A DNA stretch of 64,000 bases from Ruminiclostridium herbifermentans (GTDB lineage Bacteria; Bacillota; Clostridia; Acetivibrionales; DSM-1351). The position numbers and the translations under genes were made by a program. The DNA lies in NCBI RefSeq assembly GCF_005473905.2, contig NZ_CP061336.1, positions 4,270,501 to 4,334,500 on the forward strand, given 5' to 3'. The notes beneath the pieces are model-generated. The model was not told where the DNA came from, did no database searches, and was given only the letters and a program-made list of their open reading frames with translations. Positions 53,233 through 61,650 of the stretch are shown piece after piece; the stretch's first letter is position 1, and each line of letters opens with the position of its first letter.

Positions 53233-53649
53233 TTTTCGGGAGTTTTTGTATTTCATAATTAATTTTTAAATATTTTATGAAAATTCTTTTGTGGAATTTA
53301 GAATAGAAAAATATTATTTACTCAACTTTCACGATTGAAAATTCAAATTATGAAGACTCTATTCGTTGTGCAGCCCCAAAAAACTGAGAGTAAACAAAGT
53401 TTGAGTTAATAATTCAAACGTCGAAGTTAAACATATTGCTTAAATATTAATATTATTAGGTGTGACAGCATTATCAAATGAAAAGTAAAAATTTCATAAG
53501 ATAAGTTTACTTGCACAATAAGCCATTATTAAACCAAATGTTTGACTCGACGACCTTTCATTAGGAAGTAGATCAGAATAACGGCATGAATTATTTATAT
53601 AATTCAAACTCAAATATATTTTTTAATGCCGAGTTTCAGTTAATTTATT

Positions 53650-53985
53650 CAACTTCCTCAATTGAAAAATCGTAGGTGTTAAACTTATCAATGGAAAGTT
53701 GGATTAGAAATAATTGCATGAATTAGTTGGTGAGTAAAGCTTGCTGTATTAATAAGAGTATTTGAAATTAATGAACTATAAAAGGTGGTATTCATTTATG
53801 TTTAATTATTCAGCAAGCTCTATGTATTTTTGCCGTCACACTCAATGAACCATGGATGGTGAATATTGATGGGCGGCTAAAATACTGAAGATAAACCATT
53901 ACTAATTCAAGCAATTATTTCGTCAATAAGCCATTGGTAAGCTTAAACACCGATAGATTTTTGTGGTGGGAAAGTTGAACTAATT
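53650..53985. repeat. ~335-bp element with ~80-bp terminal inverted repeats
   Basis: The left end (53650-53729: CAACTTCCTCAATTG, GTTAAACTTATCAATGGAAA, AATTGCATGAATTAG) is the inverse of the right end (53901-53985: CTAATTCAAGCAATTATTTC, CCATTGGTAAGC, GGGAAAGTTGAA). The interior has a further inverted pair AGTAAAGCTTGCTG/CAGCAAGCTCT (~53735 and ~53810) and no open frame. This is the layout of a non-autonomous inverted-repeat element. It lies between murA and spoIID, splitting what is usually a tight cluster. Confidence 0.75.
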
Positions 53986-54015
53986 TATTAATATTACAAT
54001 CACTCTGAATATTAA

Positions 54016-54070
54016 AAAACCCCCTAACAAATATCTTTTTTAATGTATATTCATTAGGGAGTTTTTTTAT
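54016..54070 (-). terminator. Rho-independent terminator of murA
   Basis: On the minus strand AAAAACTCCCTAA pairs with TTAGGGGGTTTTT (one mismatch) and ends in T6. It begins ~36 bases after the murA stop. Confidence 0.85.
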
Positions 54071-54105
54071 GAGTTAATACTGTTTGTTTAAATATTGCTG
54101 GTTTA

Positions 54106-55371
54106 TTAATTATCTTCCACTCTTTCAATCTTAGCTCCTAAAGATCTTAGTTTCACGTCCAGCGCACAATAGCCTCTGTCAATATGTTGAATTTCACTAA
54201 TCTCTGTTGCACCTTCAGCAGCTAATCCAGCTAGAACAAGTGCTGCTCCTGCACGCAAGTCTGTTGCTTTTACACTTGCTCCTGTCAAATATTTCTTACC
54301 TTCTATTACAGCCGTTCTGCCATCAATCTTAATATTAGCACCCATTCTTTTCAATTCACTAACGTGCATAAATCTGTTTTCAAAAATTGTTTCTGTTACA
54401 ATACTAGTGCCTGAAGTGCAACTAAGTAATGCCGTCATTTGCGCCTGCATGTCTGTAGGAAAGCCTGGGTAAGGAAGTGTTTTAAGATCTATTGCTTTTA
54501 AATCACAATTCCCTTTTACAGATACAGATGATGTGTCCTCTTCAATCTCAGCACCTATTTCTTTGAGTTTAGCAATTATTGGCTTCAAGTGATCAGGTAC
54601 AACATTATCAATTATTACTTCTCCATGTGTAATAGTAGCAGCGGCCATATATGTTCCTGCTTCTATTCTATCAGGAATTACAGTATGAGTGCATCCATAT
54701 AGTTTTTCAACACCCTCGATTCGAATTGTATCTGTGCCTGCACCTCTAATACATGCTCCCATCTCATTTAAATAGCTTGCTAAATCAACAATTTCCGGCT
54801 CAATAGCAGCATTCTCAATACTAGTCTGGCCTTCCGCTAAAACAGCAGCCATCATAATATTTTCAGTTGCCCCGACACTTGGAAAGTCTAAATATATCTT
54901 ATTTCCAATAAGCTTTTTTGTAGTTTTCCGAGCCTCTACATAACCATGTCCTTGAGTAATTTCTGCTCCAAGTGCTGTAAAACCTTTTAAATGTAAATCA
55001 ACTGGTCTTGAGCCTATAGCACATCCTCCAGGTAAAGCAACTCTTACAAAACCTGTTTTAGCTAGCATCGGACCCATTACAAGAAATGAAGCTCTTAACT
55101 TATTTACGAGCTCATATGGAGCTGTTGAATTAGTTATATCTCTAAGATGAAATGCAATAGATTTTTTTCCTAGAGGTTCAACCTCAGCTCCTAGTGATTT
55201 TATTAAATCACACATTATTTTTACATCATTTAAATCTGGTACCTCTTCAATAATACTTTTTGTTTCTCCTAACAGAGATGCCGCTATTATTGGAAGAACT
55301 GAATTCTTTGCTCCATCTACTTTAATTCTACCCTTTAAAGGCACACCTTCGCTGATAATATATTTAGCCAA
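54106..55371 (-). CDS. murA: UDP-N-acetylglucosamine 1-carboxyvinyltransferase
   Basis: About 421 residues. It has the substrate lysine/asparagine box DGAKNSVLPIIAASLL and the catalytic loop PGGCAIGSRPVD, with active-site Cys117, so it should be fosfomycin-sensitive. It joins phosphoenolpyruvate to UDP-GlcNAc, the first step of peptidoglycan synthesis. A TTG at 55371 (MAKYIISEGV) fits AAAGGAAGAG better than the ATG at 55389, which lies next to that site. Its neighbours ywmB and spoIID place it as the sporulation-linked murA of Firmicutes. Confidence 0.96.
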   Translation of the reverse strand: MAKYIISEGVPLKGRIKVDGAKNSVLPIIAASLLGETKSIIEEVPDLNDVKIMCDLIKSLGAEVEPLGKKSIAFHLRDITNSTAPYELVNKLRASFLVMGPMLAKTGFVRVALPGGCAIGSRPVDLHLKGFTALGAEITQGHGYVEARKTTKKLIGNKIYLDFPSVGATENIMMAAVLAEGQTSIENAAIEPEIVDLASYLNEMGACIRGAGTDTIRIEGVEKLYGCTHTVIPDRIEAGTYMAAATITHGEVIIDNVVPDHLKPIIAKLKEIGAEIEEDTSSVSVKGNCDLKAIDLKTLPYPGFPTDMQAQMTALLSCTSGTSIVTETIFENRFMHVSELKRMGANIKIDGRTAVIEGKKYLTGASVKATDLRAGAALVLAGLAAEGATEISEIQHIDRGYCALDVKLRSLGAKIERVEDN

Positions 55372-55406
55372 ATGAGCTCTTCCTTTCATTTTAGATTTTT
55401 ATTGCT

Positions 55407-56165
55407 TTAATACTCAGTATTCACTATAGGCGTAGCCACCCACAAATAGGTTTTGTCTTCCTGTTTGTTATATCTGATAGCTATACTCAAGTTTACATTT
55501 TTTCCGTTAATGCTTAACTTATCTTTCATTACTGGTGAAAAAGCCGAAACACTAATTACATTTTCAAATCTTTTACTATCTACCTTTTCCGCATCACTTT
55601 CATTTAATATATTTCTACAAATCTTTTCTAGCTGAGTATCCTCAACATTTCCATCGTAAGTTCCGGTTATACATGAATTTACTGTTACATCTAATCCATG
55701 CTTATTAAATATATCTTCTACTTTTTCCCTAAGAAATAAAGCATTTACTTTTTCTGTTCCAGTTGCATCTATAGTTATATATTTATCTCCTGCATCGGAA
55801 TTATTCCCTACAATACTTGCCATAGCTGATACTTTTACCCCATCTTTAGTAGAGCCTAATATCTCTTTTTTCAGCAAATTGTCCGTACTAGTTGAATTGG
55901 TTGAAAAATTCTTAATTTCTATGGCATTAAATACATCTTCACATACTTTTGATAAAGCATCTAAATCTTTATAGTCATCAGTTGCTCTAGAAAAAAAATA
56001 CATTTCATTTACAATCATCTTTGCACCAGATGAGTTAAATACATCTATAATTGATACATCTTGTTCATTTGTTTCTTTTTGTATTCCTATGTAATATATA
56101 GTTCCAGCAATAACAGAAACAAGTATAAGTCCAATAAAAATAAGAATAAAGTTTATTTTTTTCAT
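55407..56165 (-). CDS. ywmB: YwmB-family (TATA-box-binding-protein-like fold) exported protein
   Basis: A 252-residue protein with an N-terminal membrane helix (INFILIFIGLILVSVIAGTIYYI) and a two-part alpha/beta domain repeated in mirrored form (ALSKVCEDVFNAIEI and LEKICRNILNESD). The family (PF08680) has no known reaction; in Bacillus it lies beside murA and spoIID, as here. The ATG at 56165 is behind GGAGGG. The murA gene follows after 35 bases. Confidence 0.85.
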   Translation of the reverse strand: MKKINFILIFIGLILVSVIAGTIYYIGIQKETNEQDVSIIDVFNSSGAKMIVNEMYFFSRATDDYKDLDALSKVCEDVFNAIEIKNFSTNSTSTDNLLKKEILGSTKDGVKVSAMASIVGNNSDAGDKYITIDATGTEKVNALFLREKVEDIFNKHGLDVTVNSCITGTYDGNVEDTQLEKICRNILNESDAEKVDSKRFENVISVSAFSPVMKDKLSINGKNVNLSIAIRYNKQEDKTYLWVATPIVNTEY

Positions 56166-56474
56166 ACTACCCTCCACGCCACTCAGGCATATAATTATTG
56201 TTTAAACTTCGAGGAGGTAGGCTATTTTTTTAAAGCTATCTCCGCATTGATAAAAATTTTGAAACTCCAAAATTAATTATGTTAAAAACTTTTTTTAGCT
56301 GATACTATGATTATTACCTTATTAAAAACGTAGTATACATGATAAAATTGATAAAAAAAGTTAATAACTTAGCTAAATGCGGTATATCAAGATTACACGC
56401 CAAAAAATCCAAAAATTGATAATATAAATCATCAAAATTACTCATTTTTAACTGAAAATTTAAATAATTTTAAT

Positions 56475-56511
56475 AAAAAAACAACCTCGTGTAATCTGAA
56501 GTTGTTTTTTT
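56475..56511. terminator. Rho-independent terminator after the small SLH gene
   Basis: AAAAAACAAC pairs perfectly with GTTGTTTTTT across a 16-base loop, so it would work in both directions. It ends the gene at 56601-57455 (minus strand). A partial copy of the dispersed repeat (TATAAACTTATTAATGGAAA at 56541-56564) lies between it and the stop codon. Confidence 0.85.
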
Positions 56512-56600
56512 ATTTCCTCAATTTCCTAGTTTATTGTATGTTTATAAACTTATTAATGGAAAGCCGAGTTATTTAGTTGTTTAAACATTTTTTATAATTT

Positions 56601-57455
56601 TCAATATGTTGAAAGCGCCCTGCTGAGCATTATTGCAAAATTGCCTCTTGAAATATTGCTGGTCTCATTAAAGTTTTTATATATGCTGTCCTCTGGTGTT
56701 AAAATTTGCAAATTAAAAATATTTTGGACATATGCTGAATACCACTGATTTTTCTTGAGTTTCGTGTATACACCCTTTGATGTTGTTTTGAATTTAAATG
56801 ACTTACTTATTATTGTGCAAACCTCTGCAACAGTTATTTTATTGTTTGGTCTAAAGGTTTTATCATCAAATCCGCTCATTATGCCCTTCTCGCTTACAGC
56901 AGCAATGTAGTTTTTAGCCCAATGTTTATCAGCATCTTTAAATTTTTTGCTCAAATCTGCATTGCTATCCAACTTTAAATTTAGAGCTGTGGCTAGCATT
57001 ACCGCTGCTTCTGCTCTTGTTAAAGTATTTTGCGGTTTGAAGGTTCCATCTGAGAATCCATTAGTCACTCCTATATCATGCAGATGACGTATATAACTGT
57101 CAGCCTCTGTGTTTAGTATGTCCGTGAAGGGTCTATAGTTTAAATCATCTGTATTTGTAGTTATAACTCTAAAGGGAGCAATAACCATTGCTTCGTTAAT
57201 ATCAAATGAAGCCGAAGCAGCTGCTTTACTGTCAAAGGCATATGTAACATTTATAGTTTTGCCATTAGAAGGACTAAATGCAATTATTTTAACTCCTTTG
57301 CCCTTTTCTTGGCTGGTGAGAGTAATTTTGTATTTAGCGTTAATATGCTCAGTTGTTACTCTCACACCATTTGCCAAAACACCTTGACTTGAAAAAGCTG
57401 AAAGCAGCAGTGATATTATTAAAATTGTAATGTATTTTTTTGAATGCTTTTTCAT
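56601..57455 (-). CDS. Small secreted SLH-domain protein
   Basis: A 284-residue protein with a signal peptide (YITILIISLLLSAFSSQGVLA) and a short N-terminal beta region, then three SLH repeats filling ~110-284 (YIRHLHDIGVTNGFSDGTFKP; AVSEKGIMSGFDDKTFRP; FNLQILTPEDSIYKNF). It is little more than a wall anchor and may recruit a partner. GGAGG precedes the ATG at 57455. It follows the large FN3/SLH gene after 18 bases, so they share a transcript. Confidence 0.9.
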   Translation of the reverse strand: MKKHSKKYITILIISLLLSAFSSQGVLANGVRVTTEHINAKYKITLTSQEKGKGVKIIAFSPSNGKTINVTYAFDSKAAASASFDINEAMVIAPFRVITTNTDDLNYRPFTDILNTEADSYIRHLHDIGVTNGFSDGTFKPQNTLTRAEAAVMLATALNLKLDSNADLSKKFKDADKHWAKNYIAAVSEKGIMSGFDDKTFRPNNKITVAEVCTIISKSFKFKTTSKGVYTKLKKNQWYSAYVQNIFNLQILTPEDSIYKNFNETSNISRGNFAIMLSRALSTY

Positions 57456-57473
57456 TGGTTCCTCCATTTGGTT

Positions 57474-60400
57474 CTACTCAATTTCACCAGCAAGCGCCAA
57501 TGCTTTTTCTATCATGTACATGAGTTCTCCTCTTGTTACTGCACCTGTTGGATTTAGCTTACTTGATGAGGAATTTGGTATAAAACCATTTTCAACTGCA
57601 AAAGTAACCTTATCCAACAAATTCTTGTCAATTTTGTTGTAGTCACTATAGCTTGAAGTTATATCATCCTCAGCCTTAACCTTTTCACCAGTCTTTATTT
57701 CATATAGAACAGTTACCATTGCTGCAGCCTCTTGTCTTGAGCATACTGTTCCTGCATATTTGCCTCCCTTTATAAAACCAGCCTTAACAGCCGATTCCAT
57801 ATATTCACTGCCATACTGGTATTCCAAAGTGTCAAAAATCAATTTTACTGCATCACCCAAAGTTGCTTCTTCATCAGGCTCAAACATTCTGCCTGAAACA
57901 CTTTTTAGCTTGTGAAGATAAGCTACGTTTATTATAGAAGATTCATATTCATGACCGTATATGTCATCAAAAATGCTAGTGGTCTTATCAGCTACTGCAA
58001 ATATTCCTGATGTCTTAGAATTAAAACTAATTACTCCAGATTGATTGTCAGGATCATATTTATTCCAGGAAGTCTGTTTCTCCCAGTTCTGTATCTTTGG
58101 ATTAAACACATATCCTGCTGTCTTTCCTTCTACATAATCATTCATAATAGTATATGGATAATTCACCACTAACGGTGTGTTAAACTCCGATATTTCAATG
58201 ATACCATTGCCAGTATCAAGTGTAACTTCCATTTTTGCTAATTGTTTTTTGAGAAGTAATTCATTTGCCTTTGATGCTGGCTTACTAGGCTGCAATGTTA
58301 TATTGAATATATAAACCTGCTCTGACAGCGTATTCTCAGTAATAACATTTGCTAGTATCCCTGCTTTTAAGTCATAGGTTACTGTTGATGTTTTAAATGA
58401 AATATTCTCCTTTAACTGTTCAAGCTTATCAAATACCTTTTTTGACACATAAATAGCAATATAGTCTGCTTTTGAAGGCGGCTCTGATACATCTACAATG
58501 TAATCGAGCTTGTTGTCAGTATTCATAACCTGAATGAGTCTGTCGGCATTAACTCCTACTATCTTTACAGTCCATGTTCCGCCAACAACCTTTGGTGCCT
58601 TATCAATAAATTCACCACCTATAACATTATCCACATCCTGGTCAGAATCATAATCATCACTGCTTCTTAAGGTTCTAACACTTATGCTCTGAGTTGGCTG
58701 AGATATTAAGTCTTTAGCAGGGTCATATGCATATAATCTAGCAAAATATCTGAAATTGGATTTTAGTCCATCTACCTTGTACTCAGATACTGCTCCAACT
58801 TTGTATTGCTTCACATCATTATAGTCTATTCCACTTGCAACCTCCAGAATGTATTCAAGGTTATCCTCCTGTATCCATTCAAAGGTAATACTATTTTTAG
58901 TTTTATCACTTGTTCCAAATCCCCTTGGTGTAGTAGGAGGAATATCCTTTAAAGTTTTTACTGGAAGCGAATCACTCCACTCTGACTTCTTGCTTTCTGT
59001 CATATCTTGGCTGAAGGCTTCTGCCTGAATCCAAAAATAATATAATGTATCTGGTTTTAGTCCAGGAATTCGTATATAATCAACACCTGAATTTTTTATT
59101 TGTTCTGTAGTGACTGTAATTACAGGACCAGCTTTTTCAGGGTTGTCCACCGTTCCATATTTGATATAATAAGTGTTTCCATCCACCAATTCCCATCCTA
59201 AATCTATGTATGTATCAGAAGCATACGTATAGTTAAAGTTAGGTACTATTGGCTTTTCAACTATCTGTGTTGGAGATGGCAATGTAGTAAATATTATAGG
59301 ATTTGAAGTATCTGAAATCAAATCTGGCTCTCCATCTCTTACGGCTCTTACCCATAGAATATATGTTGTATTTGGTTTCAAATCATTTACAGGTATTACT
59401 ATATTGTGCTTGGAGTATATTGGTGGAACAGTATCGGAAGGAATATTATCAGGAGCATTTAAGGTTGCATCCTCCCTTTCATCATTTGGGGCTGTTGAAA
59501 CACCTTCAAGTGCATAGTTGTCAATTGTTGTAATATCTATACCCTCATAATATTCCTGACAGCCTACAGATAATGTAACTCCATCACCATAGGACACCTT
59601 TCTGTATGTTATATTATCAGGTGGTGTTGTCACTGGATTATACGGAGGTGTATCATTTAATGATGTTTTATCGGCTCTTGACTTCTGATCATCATATGAC
59701 CACTCCCCTGTAACCGTATCAAAAATTTCATACCATCTATTTTTTAATTGAATAGTTACACTTTTATCTGTAATCATGTCGCTAACTCCATCAATCTTCT
59801 TCCTTATTTGAAGAGGAGGATTTGATGGAATCAAAGGAGTGTCAATTGCTCCGCCCGGCAAAGTAATAATAACCTTCAATGCTGGAGCTGATGCATGTTC
59901 TACATTCTGAATAACATCGTCAATCTTTTCAGCAAAATATTTCTTTGCCACTATTTTGAAATAGTAAGTGTGATTTGCAGTTAGTCCTTCAAGCTTATAC
60001 TTATAACCAATAACTTTATTATTATCAGCAGCATCCATTACATAATTTGTTTCTCCTGGTGTAAAGGATGACTGAATGAGTGTATCTGTTTTTGGCTCAT
60101 CTATTGTGTTAGGATCTTCTATTAACCAAATATCGTACAAAACATCCATATCAATAGTTCCATCTGCTTTTTTGGGTACTCTCCAAAGCACTGTAGCTGT
60201 ATTTGTACCAAGTTCACCTTTTATTTTAACTGTATTATCTACATTAAGAATGTCCGCATATGAAATTATTACATTACCAGCCGAATCCACGAATTCAGAT
60301 ACTATCTCAGGCATGGCTGGTGTTGATGACACCTTTTCATCCTGAAGAGTTATTTTATCAGATACAATACTAACACTGTCAGGATACAAATTATGTCCAT

Positions 60401-61448
60401 CTTTAGTTACAGTTGCTCTTATTAAGTAATAGCTTACTTCTTCACCTAGCGGCACTGTAATAAAGGTTGATGTACTTTCTTCTATAAGCATAGGTATAGG
60501 AACATTTCCTATAAATTTGTCAATCTGATAAGATACCTTAACATCTGAAGTGGAGATACCTGTTACAACAGGGCTCCAATCTAACTTCCATATAACTCCA
60601 GCATCAGTTATAGCCATCTTTGTTGTTTTTGCTAAAATATATGTACTAACTAAAACAGTTGTAGGGTCTTGTGTTCTTATTATTTCTGAATCAGTAAGAT
60701 CAGGTACTATTTTTACATAATAAACTCTTCCTGCATCATTTACTTTATGTTCATATGTTAGCTTTCCTTCTGACTCATTTACAAAAACTGGTCCATTTAG
60801 TCCAATTTCATTCTTAGTTATATGTATTGGCAAAGTATTTGTAAAATCAGCATTTTCTGATACATATAGCTTATAATTAATTCGCTTACCATCATTCCAA
60901 ACATCATCCCATGTTATTTTGAATTTGTTGGTACCAGTGGTTTCACATTGTACATTGATATCAGTTAAAAATTTGACGGTATTTGAACTAGCCGACTCAG
61001 GAGACTTCATTGTATTATCAGTAAGTGCATCTATATATGTATAATATGCTTTAGCATTTGCAGTATAAACTGTACCTGAATTTAAGTTTCTCATTCTTAT
61101 GGGGGTTGTACCTGCAGGCAAATCCTTTTCCTTTAAGAATACTGGCCTTGCGGACCTATAGCCCTTTGGTGACTCTTGCAGATATATGTTTACATACTTA
61201 CCTGTAACAGTTATCCCTTGGGGATTATCAATCCCTGCCCAGCCAATATCAGCATAAAAGCCCGACGCACCTCCATCAGAAGAACTATAGCCAATAGGCT
61301 TTTCAACATTTGGATACAAAGCAGTAATAGCTAGTCCACTAGGTGCAGGTTGATCTGGAAGCTCAGCCCCTAAAGCTAAATTTGTACCATATGTTGTTAT
61401 AAAAAATATTACTAACATTATTGTTGCTAGTATTCTGTTTGTTTTCAT
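57474..61448 (-). CDS. Large secreted protein with many FN3-like modules and C-terminal SLH region
   Basis: A 1324-residue protein with a signal peptide (ILATIMLVIFFITTYGTNLALGA). About six or seven fibronectin-III-like modules follow; repeated signs are LKPNTTYILWVRAV, LKPDTLYYFWIQAEA and LTANHTYYFKIVAKKY. A domain with DYIAIYVSKKVFDKLEQLKENISFKT at ~1010 and two or three weaker SLH repeats end the protein. It is a paralogue of the upstream partial gene, which has the same order (FN3, middle domain, SLH). Such proteins are likely wall-bound adhesins or scaffolds. GGAG precedes the ATG. Confidence 0.87.
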   Translation of the reverse strand: MKTNRILATIMLVIFFITTYGTNLALGAELPDQPAPSGLAITALYPNVEKPIGYSSSDGGASGFYADIGWAGIDNPQGITVTGKYVNIYLQESPKGYRSARPVFLKEKDLPAGTTPIRMRNLNSGTVYTANAKAYYTYIDALTDNTMKSPESASSNTVKFLTDINVQCETTGTNKFKITWDDVWNDGKRINYKLYVSENADFTNTLPIHITKNEIGLNGPVFVNESEGKLTYEHKVNDAGRVYYVKIVPDLTDSEIIRTQDPTTVLVSTYILAKTTKMAITDAGVIWKLDWSPVVTGISTSDVKVSYQIDKFIGNVPIPMLIEESTSTFITVPLGEEVSYYLIRATVTKDGHNLYPDSVSIVSDKITLQDEKVSSTPAMPEIVSEFVDSAGNVIISYADILNVDNTVKIKGELGTNTATVLWRVPKKADGTIDMDVLYDIWLIEDPNTIDEPKTDTLIQSSFTPGETNYVMDAADNNKVIGYKYKLEGLTANHTYYFKIVAKKYFAEKIDDVIQNVEHASAPALKVIITLPGGAIDTPLIPSNPPLQIRKKIDGVSDMITDKSVTIQLKNRWYEIFDTVTGEWSYDDQKSRADKTSLNDTPPYNPVTTPPDNITYRKVSYGDGVTLSVGCQEYYEGIDITTIDNYALEGVSTAPNDEREDATLNAPDNIPSDTVPPIYSKHNIVIPVNDLKPNTTYILWVRAVRDGEPDLISDTSNPIIFTTLPSPTQIVEKPIVPNFNYTYASDTYIDLGWELVDGNTYYIKYGTVDNPEKAGPVITVTTEQIKNSGVDYIRIPGLKPDTLYYFWIQAEAFSQDMTESKKSEWSDSLPVKTLKDIPPTTPRGFGTSDKTKNSITFEWIQEDNLEYILEVASGIDYNDVKQYKVGAVSEYKVDGLKSNFRYFARLYAYDPAKDLISQPTQSISVRTLRSSDDYDSDQDVDNVIGGEFIDKAPKVVGGTWTVKIVGVNADRLIQVMNTDNKLDYIVDVSEPPSKADYIAIYVSKKVFDKLEQLKENISFKTSTVTYDLKAGILANVITENTLSEQVYIFNITLQPSKPASKANELLLKKQLAKMEVTLDTGNGIIEISEFNTPLVVNYPYTIMNDYVEGKTAGYVFNPKIQNWEKQTSWNKYDPDNQSGVISFNSKTSGIFAVADKTTSIFDDIYGHEYESSIINVAYLHKLKSVSGRMFEPDEEATLGDAVKLIFDTLEYQYGSEYMESAVKAGFIKGGKYAGTVCSRQEAAAMVTVLYEIKTGEKVKAEDDITSSYSDYNKIDKNLLDKVTFAVENGFIPNSSSSKLNPTGAVTRGELMYMIEKALALAGEIE

Positions 61449-61478
61449 TATGCATACTCTCCTTAAAGTAGATTACAT

Positions 61479-61650
61479 ATTTCAACGAGTAGTGTTATAC
61501 CCTCACTGCTTAAATATCTAAGCAGTATCTACCACTTATTCGTATTTCATTACATCAGAGGTATTTCAACGAGTCAGGTTATCTCTCACTTCCCAAAAAA
61601 CCAAAGTAGTAGCAATCTCTTTCAGAAGTGAGATACTTTTTTGACTCGTT
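61479..61650. repeat. Hairpin array between two tandem FN3/SLH genes
   Basis: AACGAGTCA (61568-61576) pairs with TGACTCGTT (61642-61650), and inside TATCTC-type arms TCTCACTTC/GAAGTGAGA pair. A second hairpin ACTGCTTA/TAAGCAGT is at 61505-61526. ATTTCAACGAGT occurs twice, 84 bases apart (61479 and 61563). The outer arm covers the stop codon of the upstream gene. No U-tract follows, so it is not a plain terminator. Confidence 0.65.
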
